A DNA stretch of 64,000 bases from Bacteroides_D sp963543925 (GCA_963543925.1 CAUUCP010000004.1:1-64000); one strand, 5' to 3'. Positions 18,389-26,971 are shown, counted from the stretch's first letter. Notes: a model not told the origin generated them from the sequence alone. Translations and numbers: made by a program.

Positions 18389-18973
18389 CTACTCCCCCCA
18401 TGCTAGGCGAGGTACGTCAATCCCCAAGAGGTGGCAAAGATGTGCTGCGAAGTCCTTAACCATCTCCTCTATCGAAGTGGGGTGATGATAGAACGTAAGC
18501 ATAGGTGGAGCAATTACCGCCCCCATTTCCGCGAGCGTAAGGAGGTTTCGCAAATGTATCGGAGATAACGGAGACTCGCGCGGCACGAGTAACAACGTGC
18601 GCTGTTCCTTGATAGTCACATCGGCAGCTCTCGCCAAAAGATTATCCGTGACTCCCGAGGCGATTTTCGCCAACGTCCCCATCGAACAAGGGGCAATCAC
18701 CATCCCACGCGTAGGGAAAGAGCCCGAGGCTAGAGGGGAAAAAAGGTTATCCTGCGAATGGAGGATAAGCCGTTCAGAAGGAGTAGGGACGTCCTCGCCG
18801 AGCTCATAGCGCCATACTGCAGCCCCCGTAGCGGTAAAAACGACATGGATCGGTAACGGGGTATAACGCAACAAGAAGTCAAGGAGAGAGCGTGCCACCA
18901 AGGCACCCGTAGCCCCAGTAATCCCCATCACGATGGGGGCACTTTCTGGGCAAAAGGGGCTATCTTTGTTCAT
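18389..18973 (-). CDS. ubiX: UbiX-family flavin prenyltransferase
   Basis: The 194-residue enzyme prenylates FMN to make the cofactor of UbiD-type decarboxylases. The FMN-binding N-terminus is PIVMGITGATGALVARSLLD. The motif MVIAPCSMGTLAKIASGVTDNLLARAAD (shown here by its core APCSMGTLAKIASG) and the VPRESPLSPIHLRNL loop are diagnostic. The ATG at 18973 is chosen because a -7 box (18994-19001) lies inside the longer open frame. The neighbouring genes are not ubiquinone or menaquinone genes, and no ubiD partner is in the window. Confidence 0.93.
   Translation of the reverse strand: MNKDSPFCPESAPIVMGITGATGALVARSLLDFLLRYTPLPIHVVFTATGAAVWRYELGEDVPTPSERLILHSQDNLFSPLASGSFPTRGMVIAPCSMGTLAKIASGVTDNLLARAADVTIKEQRTLLLVPRESPLSPIHLRNLLTLAEMGAVIAPPMLTFYHHPTSIEEMVKDFAAHLCHLLGIDVPRLAWGE
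18961..18968 (+). promoter_or_regulatory. -7 box for the exported 344-aa protein and gldA-like gene
   Basis: TATCTTTG on the plus strand overlaps the first codons of ubiX. Transcription from here would start about 40 bases before the ATG at 19017. Confidence 0.45.
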
Positions 18974-18993
18974 GGCGAGTGAGATTGTCGCTA

Positions 18994-19001
18994 CAAAGAT
19001 A
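18994..19001 (-). promoter_or_regulatory. -7 box for ubiX
   Basis: TATCTTTG on the minus strand (plus CAAAGATA) lies 20 bases before the ubiX ATG. It faces the plus-strand box at 18961-18968, so the two transcripts would overlap at their 5' ends. Confidence 0.5.
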
Positions 19002-19016
19002 CGACGTAGAAGAAAA

Positions 19017-20051
19017 ATGATCCGCAGTAGCTTACTTTTCAAAGCAGTTAGTTCACTACTCGGGCTAATATGGCTCGGGATCTGGATTGGAGTTTCCCCT
19101 GTATATGGACAACGCGAAAGTATCCGCCGCATGAGCTGGGGGAGCGACTTCAATCTACACATCCAGATGGGGAATGACAGTTCGTATGTGATGGACGTAC
19201 GCGCACTCTACCACGAAAAGGAGGGTGGCACGAACCCCTTCCAAGAGAAATCGACGACTTACTTTCCCGTATCAATGGACAAGGAGTTCGTCTCCTACCT
19301 CCAACAACACCCCGTGGATAGTGTTTCACACACTAGCGATAGCACGCAAAAAGCTCCTTATCTCACCCTGTGGGGGGCTCTCCACAAGCGAATCGGGGGG
19401 GGGTACGTCCATCTGATCAACTGCATCATCTACGCGCTCGAGGGTGGGCAACTGCATCTTCAACACAAAGAACTTGAACGCCCCACGACGTCGTGGAAAC
19501 CAGACCCGCCTACCGAGAGCTACCTGCGAACCAAGGAGTGGCAATACTACATCCCAACGAGCCAAAAGGACGCTCAACGCGAATATAAGCTGCGTAAAAA
19601 GGAGGGAACACTCCAAGACCTACAAGGTATCCCGGAACGTTTTATAGAGCTCTTTCTGAATACTTCGGACAAAGGATATCGCAAGCTCGTACACGCCCAC
19701 AAGACGAACGAGATCGCGCAAATAGACCTAGTACGTATGATGCTTGGCGCAAAATACCTTGGCGAGAAACAGATCCTTCACATTAGCGAATGTGTCCGTG
19801 CCGCAGTAGCAACCTATACGGAGAAAACCCTACCCACCGTCATTGTCTTCGACGACTACAAGGCTGCGGTAGCCATGGCACTTGACTCGGCAGGCTATCG
19901 GGTCGACTATATCGTCTTCCAAAACGAGACCACAGTGCCCAAAGAGGAGCTCCGAGAGCGCGAGACAAAGATCCGATCGCTAGTACATAACATCAATCTT
20001 GCCAACGAGAACCTGTTTCGTCAACGCCTGACACGTTACTACAATCTATAA
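19017..20051 (+). CDS. Exported protein of unknown function, upstream of gldA-like gene
   Basis: The 344-residue product has an N-terminal signal peptide or anchor (MIRSSLLFKAVSSLLGLIWL, continuing to VSPVYGQ). No family is recognised. The body is mixed and charged, and the last 120 residues (HKTNEIAQIDLVRMMLGAKY ... TVIVFDDYKAAVAMALDSAG) look like an alpha/beta domain. A run of nine Gs (19395-19403) encodes Gly-Gly-Gly in KRIGGGYVH. The ATG at 19017 is chosen because it gives the signal peptide and lies downstream of the -7 box; open frame continues to 18933. Only 3 bp separate it from the ABC ATPase gene, so the two are co-transcribed. Confidence 0.75.
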   Translation: MIRSSLLFKAVSSLLGLIWLGIWIGVSPVYGQRESIRRMSWGSDFNLHIQMGNDSSYVMDVRALYHEKEGGTNPFQEKSTTYFPVSMDKEFVSYLQQHPVDSVSHTSDSTQKAPYLTLWGALHKRIGGGYVHLINCIIYALEGGQLHLQHKELERPTTSWKPDPPTESYLRTKEWQYYIPTSQKDAQREYKLRKKEGTLQDLQGIPERFIELFLNTSDKGYRKLVHAHKTNEIAQIDLVRMMLGAKYLGEKQILHISECVRAAVATYTEKTLPTVIVFDDYKAAVAMALDSAGYRVDYIVFQNETTVPKEELRERETKIRSLVHNINLANENLFRQRLTRYYNL

Positions 20052-20054
20052 ATC

Positions 20055-20957
20055 ATGATAAGAATAGAGGCACTGCGCAAGAGCTTCGGCGATCGGGAGG
20101 TATTGCGCGGGATCACCCTCGAGGTACGTCCTGGTCAGATCCTCGGTCTCTTAGGACCTAATGGAGCTGGGAAGTCTACCACCATGCGCATTTTAACAGG
20201 CGGTTTACGGCCTACCACAGGACAGGTATTTGTAAACGGACTTTCGGTGACAGGTAGCGACGGTTCTTGGCGTACCAAGCTGGGTTATCTTCCTGAGCAG
20301 AACCCACTCTATGGCGAGCTATACCCTTACGAATATCTACGTTATGTAGGGCAGCTGTACGGGTTACGCAATCTGCGCAAGCGAGTGGAGGCGATCGGGA
20401 CTCTCACGGGACTGGCCGCAATGCGGGGGCGTCGTATCCGCGTACTCTCCAAGGGGTATAAACAGCGTGTGGGACTGGCTGCCGCGCTGCTCTGTGACCC
20501 CGATACCCTAATCCTTGACGAGGCGACCAATGGTCTCGACCCGAACCAGATCGTCGAGATACGCAACCTCATCCGTGAGGTGGGACGCGAGCGTGCAGTA
20601 CTTTTTTCCACGCACATCATGCAAGAAGTAGAAGCGCTGTGCGACAGTGTAGCCATCATCCGCGATGGGGAATTGGTCGCAGTGAGTAAAACGTCCGAGC
20701 TTCTCCGGAGTCGTAGCCAACGCATCTATGTCTTCGGTTTTGTCGCCCCCCCTTCTCTAGAAGTATTACAAGGTTGGTTTCCCGATGCTGAGCTGTCACA
20801 AGAGCCCTCGGGAGACTGGGAGCTCCGAACGACCTGTGCAGAGGATCTTCGTCCTCGTATCTTTGAAGCGGCGAGTCGTGGCGGTTACACCTTACACACG
20901 CTCTATCAGCGCACCTCACACCTTGAAGAGGTATTCCACAACCTAACGGTATCGTAG
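20055..20957 (+). CDS. GldA-like ABC transporter ATP-binding protein
   Basis: This 300-residue ATPase has Walker A GPNGAGKST (34-42), Q-loop region YLPEQNPLYGELYPYEYLRY, the signature VLSKGYKQRVGLAAALL, Walker B DTLILDEATNGLDPNQI and the switch His in LFSTHIMQEV. The SKGYKQRVGLA signature and the YLPExNPLY segment are typical of GldA, the ATPase of the GldA-GldF-GldG transporter linked to gliding in some Bacteroidota but also present in non-gliders. No gldF or gldG permease is next to it; the C-terminal 80 residues are an extra regulatory-type domain. The gene is paired with the exported unknown at 19017. Confidence 0.88.
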   Translation: MIRIEALRKSFGDREVLRGITLEVRPGQILGLLGPNGAGKSTTMRILTGGLRPTTGQVFVNGLSVTGSDGSWRTKLGYLPEQNPLYGELYPYEYLRYVGQLYGLRNLRKRVEAIGTLTGLAAMRGRRIRVLSKGYKQRVGLAAALLCDPDTLILDEATNGLDPNQIVEIRNLIREVGRERAVLFSTHIMQEVEALCDSVAIIRDGELVAVSKTSELLRSRSQRIYVFGFVAPPSLEVLQGWFPDAELSQEPSGDWELRTTCAEDLRPRIFEAASRGGYTLHTLYQRTSHLEEVFHNLTVS

Positions 20958-21120
20958 AATACAGAGCGTAGAATAGGAGCGTAGACCAAGCGTATCGCCA
21001 CTCTAAGTTGGTGGTACTGTGTAGATAATCGGTAGGTGGGGGGTAATACGGTATATTGCGAGGCGAGAGTGTGCCACAGCAGGAGTTGTTATTTGCCCGC
21101 GCCCTTTTACTTCCCTCTCA

Positions 21121-21161
21121 AAATAAATTAGGCGTACCACTGCATTCGCAGCGATACGCCT
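21121..21161 (-). terminator. Terminator after the OmpA/TPR lipoprotein gene
   Basis: AGGCGTA (21130-21136) pairs with TACGCCT (21155-21161). On the minus strand the stem is followed by an A/T-rich AATTTATTT. The remainder of the 20958-21183 gap shows nothing I can name. Confidence 0.7.
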
Positions 21162-21183
21162 AAAATAGTTCTTAGAAATGCCC

Positions 21184-22920
21184 TTACTTAATCAAACCAG
21201 CAAAGATTTCGTTCTGAGCGAATTTTACGAACTCTACATCCTTAGAAGCACGCGTCTTTAGACTTGCGTCCATCTGGATAGCAGTACGGAGGTTGTCGAG
21301 CAACATTTTTTCGTCTTCGGTACGTGCGCCAATGATAGCCAAGCAGTAATAAGCGCGTGCGTTGTTTTCCTTGATATCGTTGAAGAGGTTTTTCGCAGCC
21401 TCGCTACGCTCGTTCAAGATAAGCGCTAGACCTTGGTTGAAATGGTTGGTTCCCGTGAGGTAATCCAATGCAGCAGCATACTGTCCATTCTTAATTGCAC
21501 ACACGCCGAGGTTAATGCGTACCGCAGCTCCAGCATCCGTAGCGCGTACGAAATACTTTTCTGCTTCTTCAGCATTACCATTTTCCATAGCGCAGACACC
21601 GAGGTTGTTGAGGACATAGCCATTCTTATCATCCATCGCCAACGCCTTTTCTAGTTGCGCTTTCGCATCGCTATACTTTCCGTTGATGATGTAGATGCAT
21701 GCCAAGTTGTTGTAAGCACGTACATTGGGATACTTTTCTAGCAACTGCTTGTAGTAGGTTTCCTTCTTCGCGTTGTCTTTCTCGATGACTTCTACGGCAT
21801 AGTAAGCCTCGTTCTCGCCGAGTTCGAGAATCTTACCGTCATTAAGCATCGACTGGATTTCGTCTTCTGTGCGGCTAGCTTGTTTGTAAGCGAGCACCAT
21901 TTGAGCACGACGGAGTTTCGGGAGGATCTTTTCAGCCACTACGCTAAATACCTTCCCTAGGTTGTGCATTTCTCGGTTACGGACGTCGGGGTCTGAGTAC
22001 ATGCTGAGGACTCGAAGGATAAGATCCTTGTCTTCGATATCGGAGGCTTCCATTTCTTTCTTGAAACCGTCCCAGTCAGTAGCAACTTCGACCAACTTCA
22101 CATCAGCAGCGGCGATCTTATTCTTCTTCACCTGCCCTTGCAACCAGTTCTGGGAGCTATTAGCACGACCCTTGGATAGGTTATCGTTCAGTGCTACCGG
22201 ACCATCAGGCGATGCGTAAGCGTTGATCGTTAATCCTTGTAGGGTTAACTTCTGGTTGGTCTTCAACTCAGCGATAGCCTGTTGTAGTTCCTTGATATCT
22301 TCACGGGTGAGCTGTCCGCTACGGATGTCGGATTTCTGAATATCGTAATTGAAACCAGCGGTCTTGGTAAATTCCTGATCTTTCTGGAAGTTATGGGGCA
22401 TGAGGGTAGGACGCGCCAAGACCTCTACCAAGTTCTGGGTTTCGTTGATCCCGATACCAATCTTATCTTTCCGTTCGATAGGAAGCTTCTTTCCGTCGTA
22501 ATAGAGCGTGTATCGGATCTCCATGTGCGACTTCATCATCTCGGGCTTGTACTCGAACTTGAATTCATGGGAGAAGGCGCCCCCCAGAGCGGAGTTGATC
22601 ACGGTATTATTTTCCGTCACCGCTTCTCCTTGGAAGACCTTGGAAGGTAGAACCAATTCCCCCCCCTCGTACACGAGCACAGGAGTAAGCTCGAGTTTCG
22701 CTTTCTTGTTAAAATATTGCGCAGGGAAAACTCCCTTGAATTTCCCTTCCACGGTCTTACCGACCAAGCGGAGGGGATTCGGCTCCATTTTAGGGATAGC
22801 TTCTTGAGGGATGTCCTTCATTTTTTCCGGGCTATCGCACCCAACAAGCATTGCCGACATACTCAATGCCAACGCTGCAGCAAGTAATCCGATTCTATTC
22901 ATCATCTTTGGGTTTATCAT
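21184..22920 (-). CDS. Lipoprotein with OmpA-like and TPR regions
   Basis: This 578-residue outer-membrane lipoprotein has a signal peptide ending MSAMLVGC (lipid Cys28). An N-terminal beta region (NPLRLVGKTVEGKFKG ...) precedes a central OmpA-like segment (about 220-260) with LTLQGLTINAYASPDGPVAL followed by NLSKGRANSSQNWL; this resembles the peptidoglycan-binding motif of OmpA (a Y-S/T-x-G turn, then a SxxRA-type helix). The C-terminal half is TPR repeats (NVRAYNNLACIYIINGKYSD, NGYVLNNLGVCAMENGNAEE, AAVRINLGVCAIKNGQYAAA). Similar TPR surface lipoproteins occur in Porphyromonas. The ATG at 22920 has an AGAAAGG upstream; ATGs at 22905 and 22902 are also possible. A -7 box is at 22943-22950. 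Confidence 0.85.
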   Translation of the reverse strand: MINPKMMNRIGLLAAALALSMSAMLVGCDSPEKMKDIPQEAIPKMEPNPLRLVGKTVEGKFKGVFPAQYFNKKAKLELTPVLVYEGGELVLPSKVFQGEAVTENNTVINSALGGAFSHEFKFEYKPEMMKSHMEIRYTLYYDGKKLPIERKDKIGIGINETQNLVEVLARPTLMPHNFQKDQEFTKTAGFNYDIQKSDIRSGQLTREDIKELQQAIAELKTNQKLTLQGLTINAYASPDGPVALNDNLSKGRANSSQNWLQGQVKKNKIAAADVKLVEVATDWDGFKKEMEASDIEDKDLILRVLSMYSDPDVRNREMHNLGKVFSVVAEKILPKLRRAQMVLAYKQASRTEDEIQSMLNDGKILELGENEAYYAVEVIEKDNAKKETYYKQLLEKYPNVRAYNNLACIYIINGKYSDAKAQLEKALAMDDKNGYVLNNLGVCAMENGNAEEAEKYFVRATDAGAAVRINLGVCAIKNGQYAAALDYLTGTNHFNQGLALILNERSEAAKNLFNDIKENNARAYYCLAIIGARTEDEKMLLDNLRTAIQMDASLKTRASKDVEFVKFAQNEIFAGLIK

Positions 22921-22942
22921 TCAACCTTTCTAAGCAACTGTG

Positions 22943-22950
22943 CAAAACTA
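22943..22950 (-). promoter_or_regulatory. -7 box for the OmpA/TPR lipoprotein
   Basis: TAGTTTTG on the minus strand (plus CAAAACTA) lies 22 bases before the ATG at 22920. Confidence 0.45.
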
Positions 22951-22985
22951 ATACAAATTTGCCTTTCCGTGCGCACTCGCGGTGG

Positions 22986-25109
22986 CTATTTTTCTTTGAA
23001 ATTCGGCGTGAGCCCCATGTTGTAAAACATAAAGCTGTATATATCTGCGAGTTCCGCTATTGTGAGGGCTGTAGGCTTCCCTGCCCCGTGTCCAGCACGA
23101 GTCTCAATCCTAATCAATTTTGGACGTCCTGCGGGCTGTTTGTATTGGAGCTCTGCGATATACTTGAACGAATGGGCTGGTACGACACGATCGTCATGAT
23201 CACCTGTCATCACCAAGACGGCAGGATAGTTTTCTCCTGCGGCCACATTGTGGATTGGGGAATAGGCATAGAGGTAGTTGAACATTTGTTCGGAGTCGTC
23301 GCTGGTGCCATAATCCCCAGCCCATGCCCACCCGATGGTAAACTTTTGATAGCGGAGCATGTCCATCACCCCGACCTGCGGGATTGCAACACGGAAGAGA
23401 TCGGGTCTCTGATTTGTCACCGTTCCAACGAGTAGTCCTCCGTTCGACCCACCTTGTATGGCCAGATAAGGAGTGGAGGTATACTTTTCAGCAATAAGGT
23501 ATTCGGCAGCGGCGATAAAATCGTCAAATACATTCTGTTTTGCGAGCTTAGTACCCGCCAAGTGCCATGCGTCGCCATACTCGCCACCGCCACGGAGGTT
23601 TGCTACAGCATAGACCCCTCCCTGTTCAAGCCACGCCAGACGGGAGGAGCTGAACCATGGGGTGAGGCTGATATTAAATCCTCCGTAACCGTAGAGCAAG
23701 GTTGGGTTGGTACCATTCTTATTGAGGTCGGCGCGATGCACGATGAACATCGGCACCTTCGTACCATCCTTGGAGGTATAGAACTTTTGTTCGACAACGT
23801 ATTTCGAGAAATCGAAATCGAACACAGGGCGGAAGAGTTCGGTATGTGTCCCCGTATTGACATCGCACGCATAGACCACAGAGGGTACGGTGAAGGAAGA
23901 GAAGCTATAAAAGAATGTGGAATCCGCGTTCCGTCCTGCCACTGCGCCGACCGTTCCGAAAGCTCCCAGATCGATCGCACGGAGTCGTTTTCCGTCGAGA
24001 CTATAGATACTCATCCGCGAGGCGGCATCGACCATGTACTGCACCACGAAATTTCCTCCAGCCATGGTGACCCCTTGGAGCACGGACTGCTGTTCGGGAA
24101 TGATCTCTTGCCAGTTCTCCCGCGCGGGATTCTTCATGTCAATCTTAATGAGACGATAACAGGGCGCCCCATCGTTTGTGAGGAAGTAGACCTCCTCTCC
24201 AATATTCCCAACGAGGGAATAGCTGTATTCGAAACCGTCGGCGATCTTTGTAATCTTTCCGTTGGTCGAAAGATCCTTCACGTAAAGGGAATTTCCTTCG
24301 GTCGCCTCGGTCTCGCTGATGAAGAGGTAGCGTTCATCCTCGGTCGTATTGGCATAAACATTGCGCAGGGGGGCATCTGGCATCTCGTAGACGAGCTGAT
24401 CCTTTTCCTGCGGGTCTCCGAGTTTGTGATAATAGAGCTTGTGGTACTCGTTGATATTTGAGAGTTCTTTCCCCGCCTCTGGTGTGCTGTATGCACTGTA
24501 ATAGAAACCGTCGCCCTGCCACGCGATCCCCGAGAACTTTGTCCATGCGATTTTGTCAGGGAGTTGCTTTCCCGTGGCGATCTCTAGGACGTGGATGGTG
24601 GTCCAGTCGGAGCCCGCATCGGCGATCTTATACGCCAAATACTTGGAGTCGTTGGAGACCTCTGTACCAGAGAGGGCTACCGTACCGTCAGTAGAGAGTT
24701 GATTGGGGTCGAGGAGCACGCGTTCCTCCCCGTCTAGCGATTCCTTGACGTAGAGGATGCTTTGGTTGGAGAGTCCCGCCTTCTTGTAATAGAGATAATA
24801 CTTGCCCGTATGACGGGGTACGGTCTGTGAGTCAAAATTAAAGAGGGTTGCGATTCGCTTTCTGAACTGGTTTCGGAATGGGATCTTCCCGAGATAGTCA
24901 TAGGTGAGGTCATTCTGTTTCTGTACCCAGTCAGCCACGCGGCGTGTGGTATCATTTTCAAGCCAACGATAGGGGTCTTTGACCTCCTTTCCGAAGTAGA
25001 GATCTTTTACGTCTTCTCTTGCCGTTTCTGGATACTGCATGGTTGGAGTACAAGCTGTGCCTAGAAGCGTGGCAACCGACAAGATAGCCAAGAAACCTTT
25101 CTCATTCAT
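22986..25109 (-). CDS. Prolyl oligopeptidase family serine peptidase (S9)
   Basis: The 707-residue peptidase cleaves after proline in short peptides. The lipoprotein-type signal MNEKGFLAILSVATLLGTAC suggests membrane anchoring at Cys20. The N-terminal beta-propeller begins with DPYRWLEN. The C-terminal alpha/beta-hydrolase has the nucleophile in IQGGSNGGLLVG (Ser555), the acid in GDHDDRVVPAHS and the catalytic His in RAGHGAGKP, plus the NLRGGGEYGDAWH motif. All three catalytic residues are present and the length is normal. The ATG at 25109 is preferred over one 12 codons upstream because it begins the signal peptide. It suits the peptide-using metabolism suggested by the neighbouring proteases. 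Confidence 0.95.
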   Translation of the reverse strand: MNEKGFLAILSVATLLGTACTPTMQYPETAREDVKDLYFGKEVKDPYRWLENDTTRRVADWVQKQNDLTYDYLGKIPFRNQFRKRIATLFNFDSQTVPRHTGKYYLYYKKAGLSNQSILYVKESLDGEERVLLDPNQLSTDGTVALSGTEVSNDSKYLAYKIADAGSDWTTIHVLEIATGKQLPDKIAWTKFSGIAWQGDGFYYSAYSTPEAGKELSNINEYHKLYYHKLGDPQEKDQLVYEMPDAPLRNVYANTTEDERYLFISETEATEGNSLYVKDLSTNGKITKIADGFEYSYSLVGNIGEEVYFLTNDGAPCYRLIKIDMKNPARENWQEIIPEQQSVLQGVTMAGGNFVVQYMVDAASRMSIYSLDGKRLRAIDLGAFGTVGAVAGRNADSTFFYSFSSFTVPSVVYACDVNTGTHTELFRPVFDFDFSKYVVEQKFYTSKDGTKVPMFIVHRADLNKNGTNPTLLYGYGGFNISLTPWFSSSRLAWLEQGGVYAVANLRGGGEYGDAWHLAGTKLAKQNVFDDFIAAAEYLIAEKYTSTPYLAIQGGSNGGLLVGTVTNQRPDLFRVAIPQVGVMDMLRYQKFTIGWAWAGDYGTSDDSEQMFNYLYAYSPIHNVAAGENYPAVLVMTGDHDDRVVPAHSFKYIAELQYKQPAGRPKLIRIETRAGHGAGKPTALTIAELADIYSFMFYNMGLTPNFKEK

Positions 25110-25281
25110 TCTTTTCCCTTTATGTGTGCAAGTATTCTTTGTCAATCCCTCTTATCGACATATTCAGGAAACGGATGTCCACCTTGGACACTTGCTTCGT
25201 TCCTTTATACGTTCAAAGGTAACAAAGGTTAACAAGATTCTGTGCTGTGTTCGTTATACTTTCTATTTCATTTTGGCACAC

Positions 25282-25289
25282 TACCTTTG
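25282..25289 (+). promoter_or_regulatory. -7 box six bases before the DUF5063 start codon
   Basis: TACCTTTG ends 6 bases before the ATG at 25296. Transcription would start at or within a base or two of the ATG, giving a nearly leaderless message. Confidence 0.55.
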
Positions 25290-25295
25290 TGTAAG

Positions 25296-25883
25296 ATGAA
25301 TCATAAACAGAAGTGGCACGCCATAGCTTATAGTTCATGGGCTGTGGAGTTGGTAGTCTTGGCACGGGAATATTGTGCCAAATGGAGCGGCGAAGCGGCG
25401 CGCTCGGACACTGAACAGGATACTGCAGAAGAGGTAATGCCCCAGGATTGGTTGTACGCTTTTCTGGGTTTACTCTTTTACAAGATGTCTCGTGTGCCCA
25501 ATTTACAACACACCGTCTCGTTTGACGAATTAGGCGATTCACTTTCGGAGCTGGAGTATGAACACATCCGCCGTGTGGCTGCGAACGCCCTTGCGTCTAT
25601 AGATACGATCGCCTTTGAACTTTCTGAGGAGGAGGGTCAGATCTATCAGGGCGAACCTCGCCTCTCGGAGATAGTGGCGGATCTCTATCAGGAGCTTTAC
25701 GAGCTTCTGGTTCACTACAATGACGGGGAAGAGCATCGGATGGCGATGGCACTTGCCCGTTGTCAGTACTATTTTTTGCTTGAATGGGGCACCAAGCTGC
25801 TTCTTGGTTTGCGATGGTTGCAGACGTTACGTGCCGAGAGCCTGCTGCGCGACGAGACGCAAGAGGGGGAGCAGGATGCCTAA
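25296..25883 (+). CDS. DUF5063 family protein
   Basis: The 195-residue, all-helical soluble protein starts MNHKQKWHAIAYSSWAVELV and contains DWLYAFLGLLFYKMSRVP and the C-terminal AMALARCQYYFLLEWGTKLL segment typical of DUF5063. Its function is unknown. The stop overlaps the start of the 3'-5' exonuclease gene by 8 bp (ATGCCTAA), so the two are translationally coupled; this pairing recurs in Bacteroidota as far as I know. The ATG at 25296 is preferred to the upstream open frame because it directly follows a -7 box. Confidence 0.85.
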   Translation: MNHKQKWHAIAYSSWAVELVVLAREYCAKWSGEAARSDTEQDTAEEVMPQDWLYAFLGLLFYKMSRVPNLQHTVSFDELGDSLSELEYEHIRRVAANALASIDTIAFELSEEEGQIYQGEPRLSEIVADLYQELYELLVHYNDGEEHRMAMALARCQYYFLLEWGTKLLLGLRWLQTLRAESLLRDETQEGEQDA

Positions 25884-26451
25884 CGCACCACTCCCAGAGC
25901 CCTCTCAGCTGGAGCGCGCCAGCTTCCCGGGGACAATCCATGTGATCGGTACGCTCGCGGAGTTGGACGAAGCTTATAAGGCACTCATCCAACATCCTGT
26001 GTTAGGTTTTGATACGGAGACGCGTCCTCGTTTTATAAAGGGTCAGGCGGACAAGTCCGTGGCCATCGTACAATTCGCGACGGACACAGAGGCGTGGATC
26101 ATCCGGACGTCGATACTACAGCTTCCAGAGCAGCTGCTTTCGATTTTTTCCGACGCAGGGATCAGAAAGGTCGGTTTGGCGATACACGAGGACTTGCGTC
26201 GCCTTCGTAATACCCATTCACTGGAGGCAGAGAACATGGTAGATCTGCAACGCTTGGCGAAGGCGGCTGGCTATACCGAGCTTGGGCTAAAGTCCCTGAC
26301 GGCACGCTTTCTGGGTCTGGGTTTGTCCAAAGCCGCTCGCTTATCCAACTGGGAGGCGGAGACCTTGACCCCCAAGCAGTTGCTCTATGCTGCGACGGAT
26401 GCGTGGTTGTGCTATCGACTCTACTACGAGTCGGGGTTAGTTTCGCAGTAA
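25876..26451 (+). CDS. 3'-5' exonuclease of the RNase D/WRN type
   Basis: This 191-residue DEDD-type exonuclease has motif I LGFDTETRPRF (Asp and Glu), motif II region KVGLAIHEDLRRL (Asp), and motif III LLYAATDAWLCYRLY (Tyr/Ala-x-x-x-Asp), the arrangement of DEDDy enzymes. It has no HRDC domain, so it is shorter than RNase D. Start ATG 25876 overlaps the DUF5063 stop. Substrate (RNA or DNA ends) is not evident. It is followed by a terminator. Confidence 0.92.
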   Translation: MPNAPLPEPSQLERASFPGTIHVIGTLAELDEAYKALIQHPVLGFDTETRPRFIKGQADKSVAIVQFATDTEAWIIRTSILQLPEQLLSIFSDAGIRKVGLAIHEDLRRLRNTHSLEAENMVDLQRLAKAAGYTELGLKSLTARFLGLGLSKAARLSNWEAETLTPKQLLYAATDAWLCYRLYYESGLVSQ

Positions 26452-26492
26452 TCAGCAAGACAAAATACTCTTCCTGAGGGGAGATACCATTC

Positions 26493-26527
26493 TAGGGAGG
26501 AGGGAATAAACTCCTCCCTATTCTTTA
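26493..26527 (+). terminator. Terminator after the exonuclease gene
   Basis: TAGGGAGGAG (26493-26502) pairs perfectly with CTCCTCCCTA (26511-26520), followed by TTCTTTA, 42 bases after the stop. Confidence 0.8.
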
Positions 26528-26577
26528 CTATAACATTCCTCTCCCCTTGTATTCTTTACCCTATATTTCTTTACGGT

Positions 26578-26933
26578 AGTGTCCGTAAAAGTGTGTAAAG
26601 AAGCTACCTATCTTCAGGTCTACCACTGTTTTTTATACGCATAGTGTACACTGCCACTTTATAAAATCCTAAAGCTCTATTTTTATACAATAAGCTAAAT
26701 AATAGCGTAACGGAATAAAGAAATACGTATAGAGTATGGGCTATTTTGGAGTAGGTAATTTTACCTAATTTAGTGCATGTAGAGTACGTGTAGAGTACGT
26801 GTAGAGTCGGTGTAGCGTTGGTGTACTCCGAACATGCCTTGTTTGGGGATAAGGGATTAAAGAAAACATAAAGCGGATTTTCCCCGTTTTTCTCCCCCGT
26901 TGCAGTGATTCTTACACACTTTTTTAGGGCAGT
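26578..26933 (+). mobile_element. Dispersed ~355-bp MITE-like repeat, copy B
   Basis: This copy is in the same orientation as copy A. The left end AGTGTCCGTAAAAGTGTGTA and the inverted right end ACTGCCCTAAAAAAGTGTGT are imperfect terminal inverted repeats sharing the core GTCC-x-AAAAGTGTGTAA. It holds the palindrome AGGTAATTTTACCT (26753-26766) and the 11-bp phased units (26777-26829). No target-site duplication is evident in the flanks. It ends six bases before a TACATTTG box, next to the G-tract leader of the PorV/PorQ-like gene. No coding sequence is visible. Confidence 0.87.
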
Positions 26934-26938
26934 CTCCC

Positions 26939-26946
26939 TACATTTG
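26939..26946 (+). promoter_or_regulatory. -7 box upstream of the G tract
   Basis: TACATTTG fits TAnnTTTG. Transcription from here would start around 26953 and include the 11-G tract. A second match, TACTTTTG at 27008-27015, lies beyond the G tract and 31 bases before the ATG at 27047. Confidence 0.45.
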
Positions 26947-26960
26947 TATGCGAGGAGATT

Positions 26961-26971
26961 GGGGGGGGGGG
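26961..26971 (+). repeat. Tract of 11 Gs in the leader of the PorV/PorQ-like gene
   Basis: Eleven consecutive Gs lie directly before an ATG (26972-26974) that is in frame with the 27047 start. Such tracts slip readily during replication. Confidence 0.9.
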
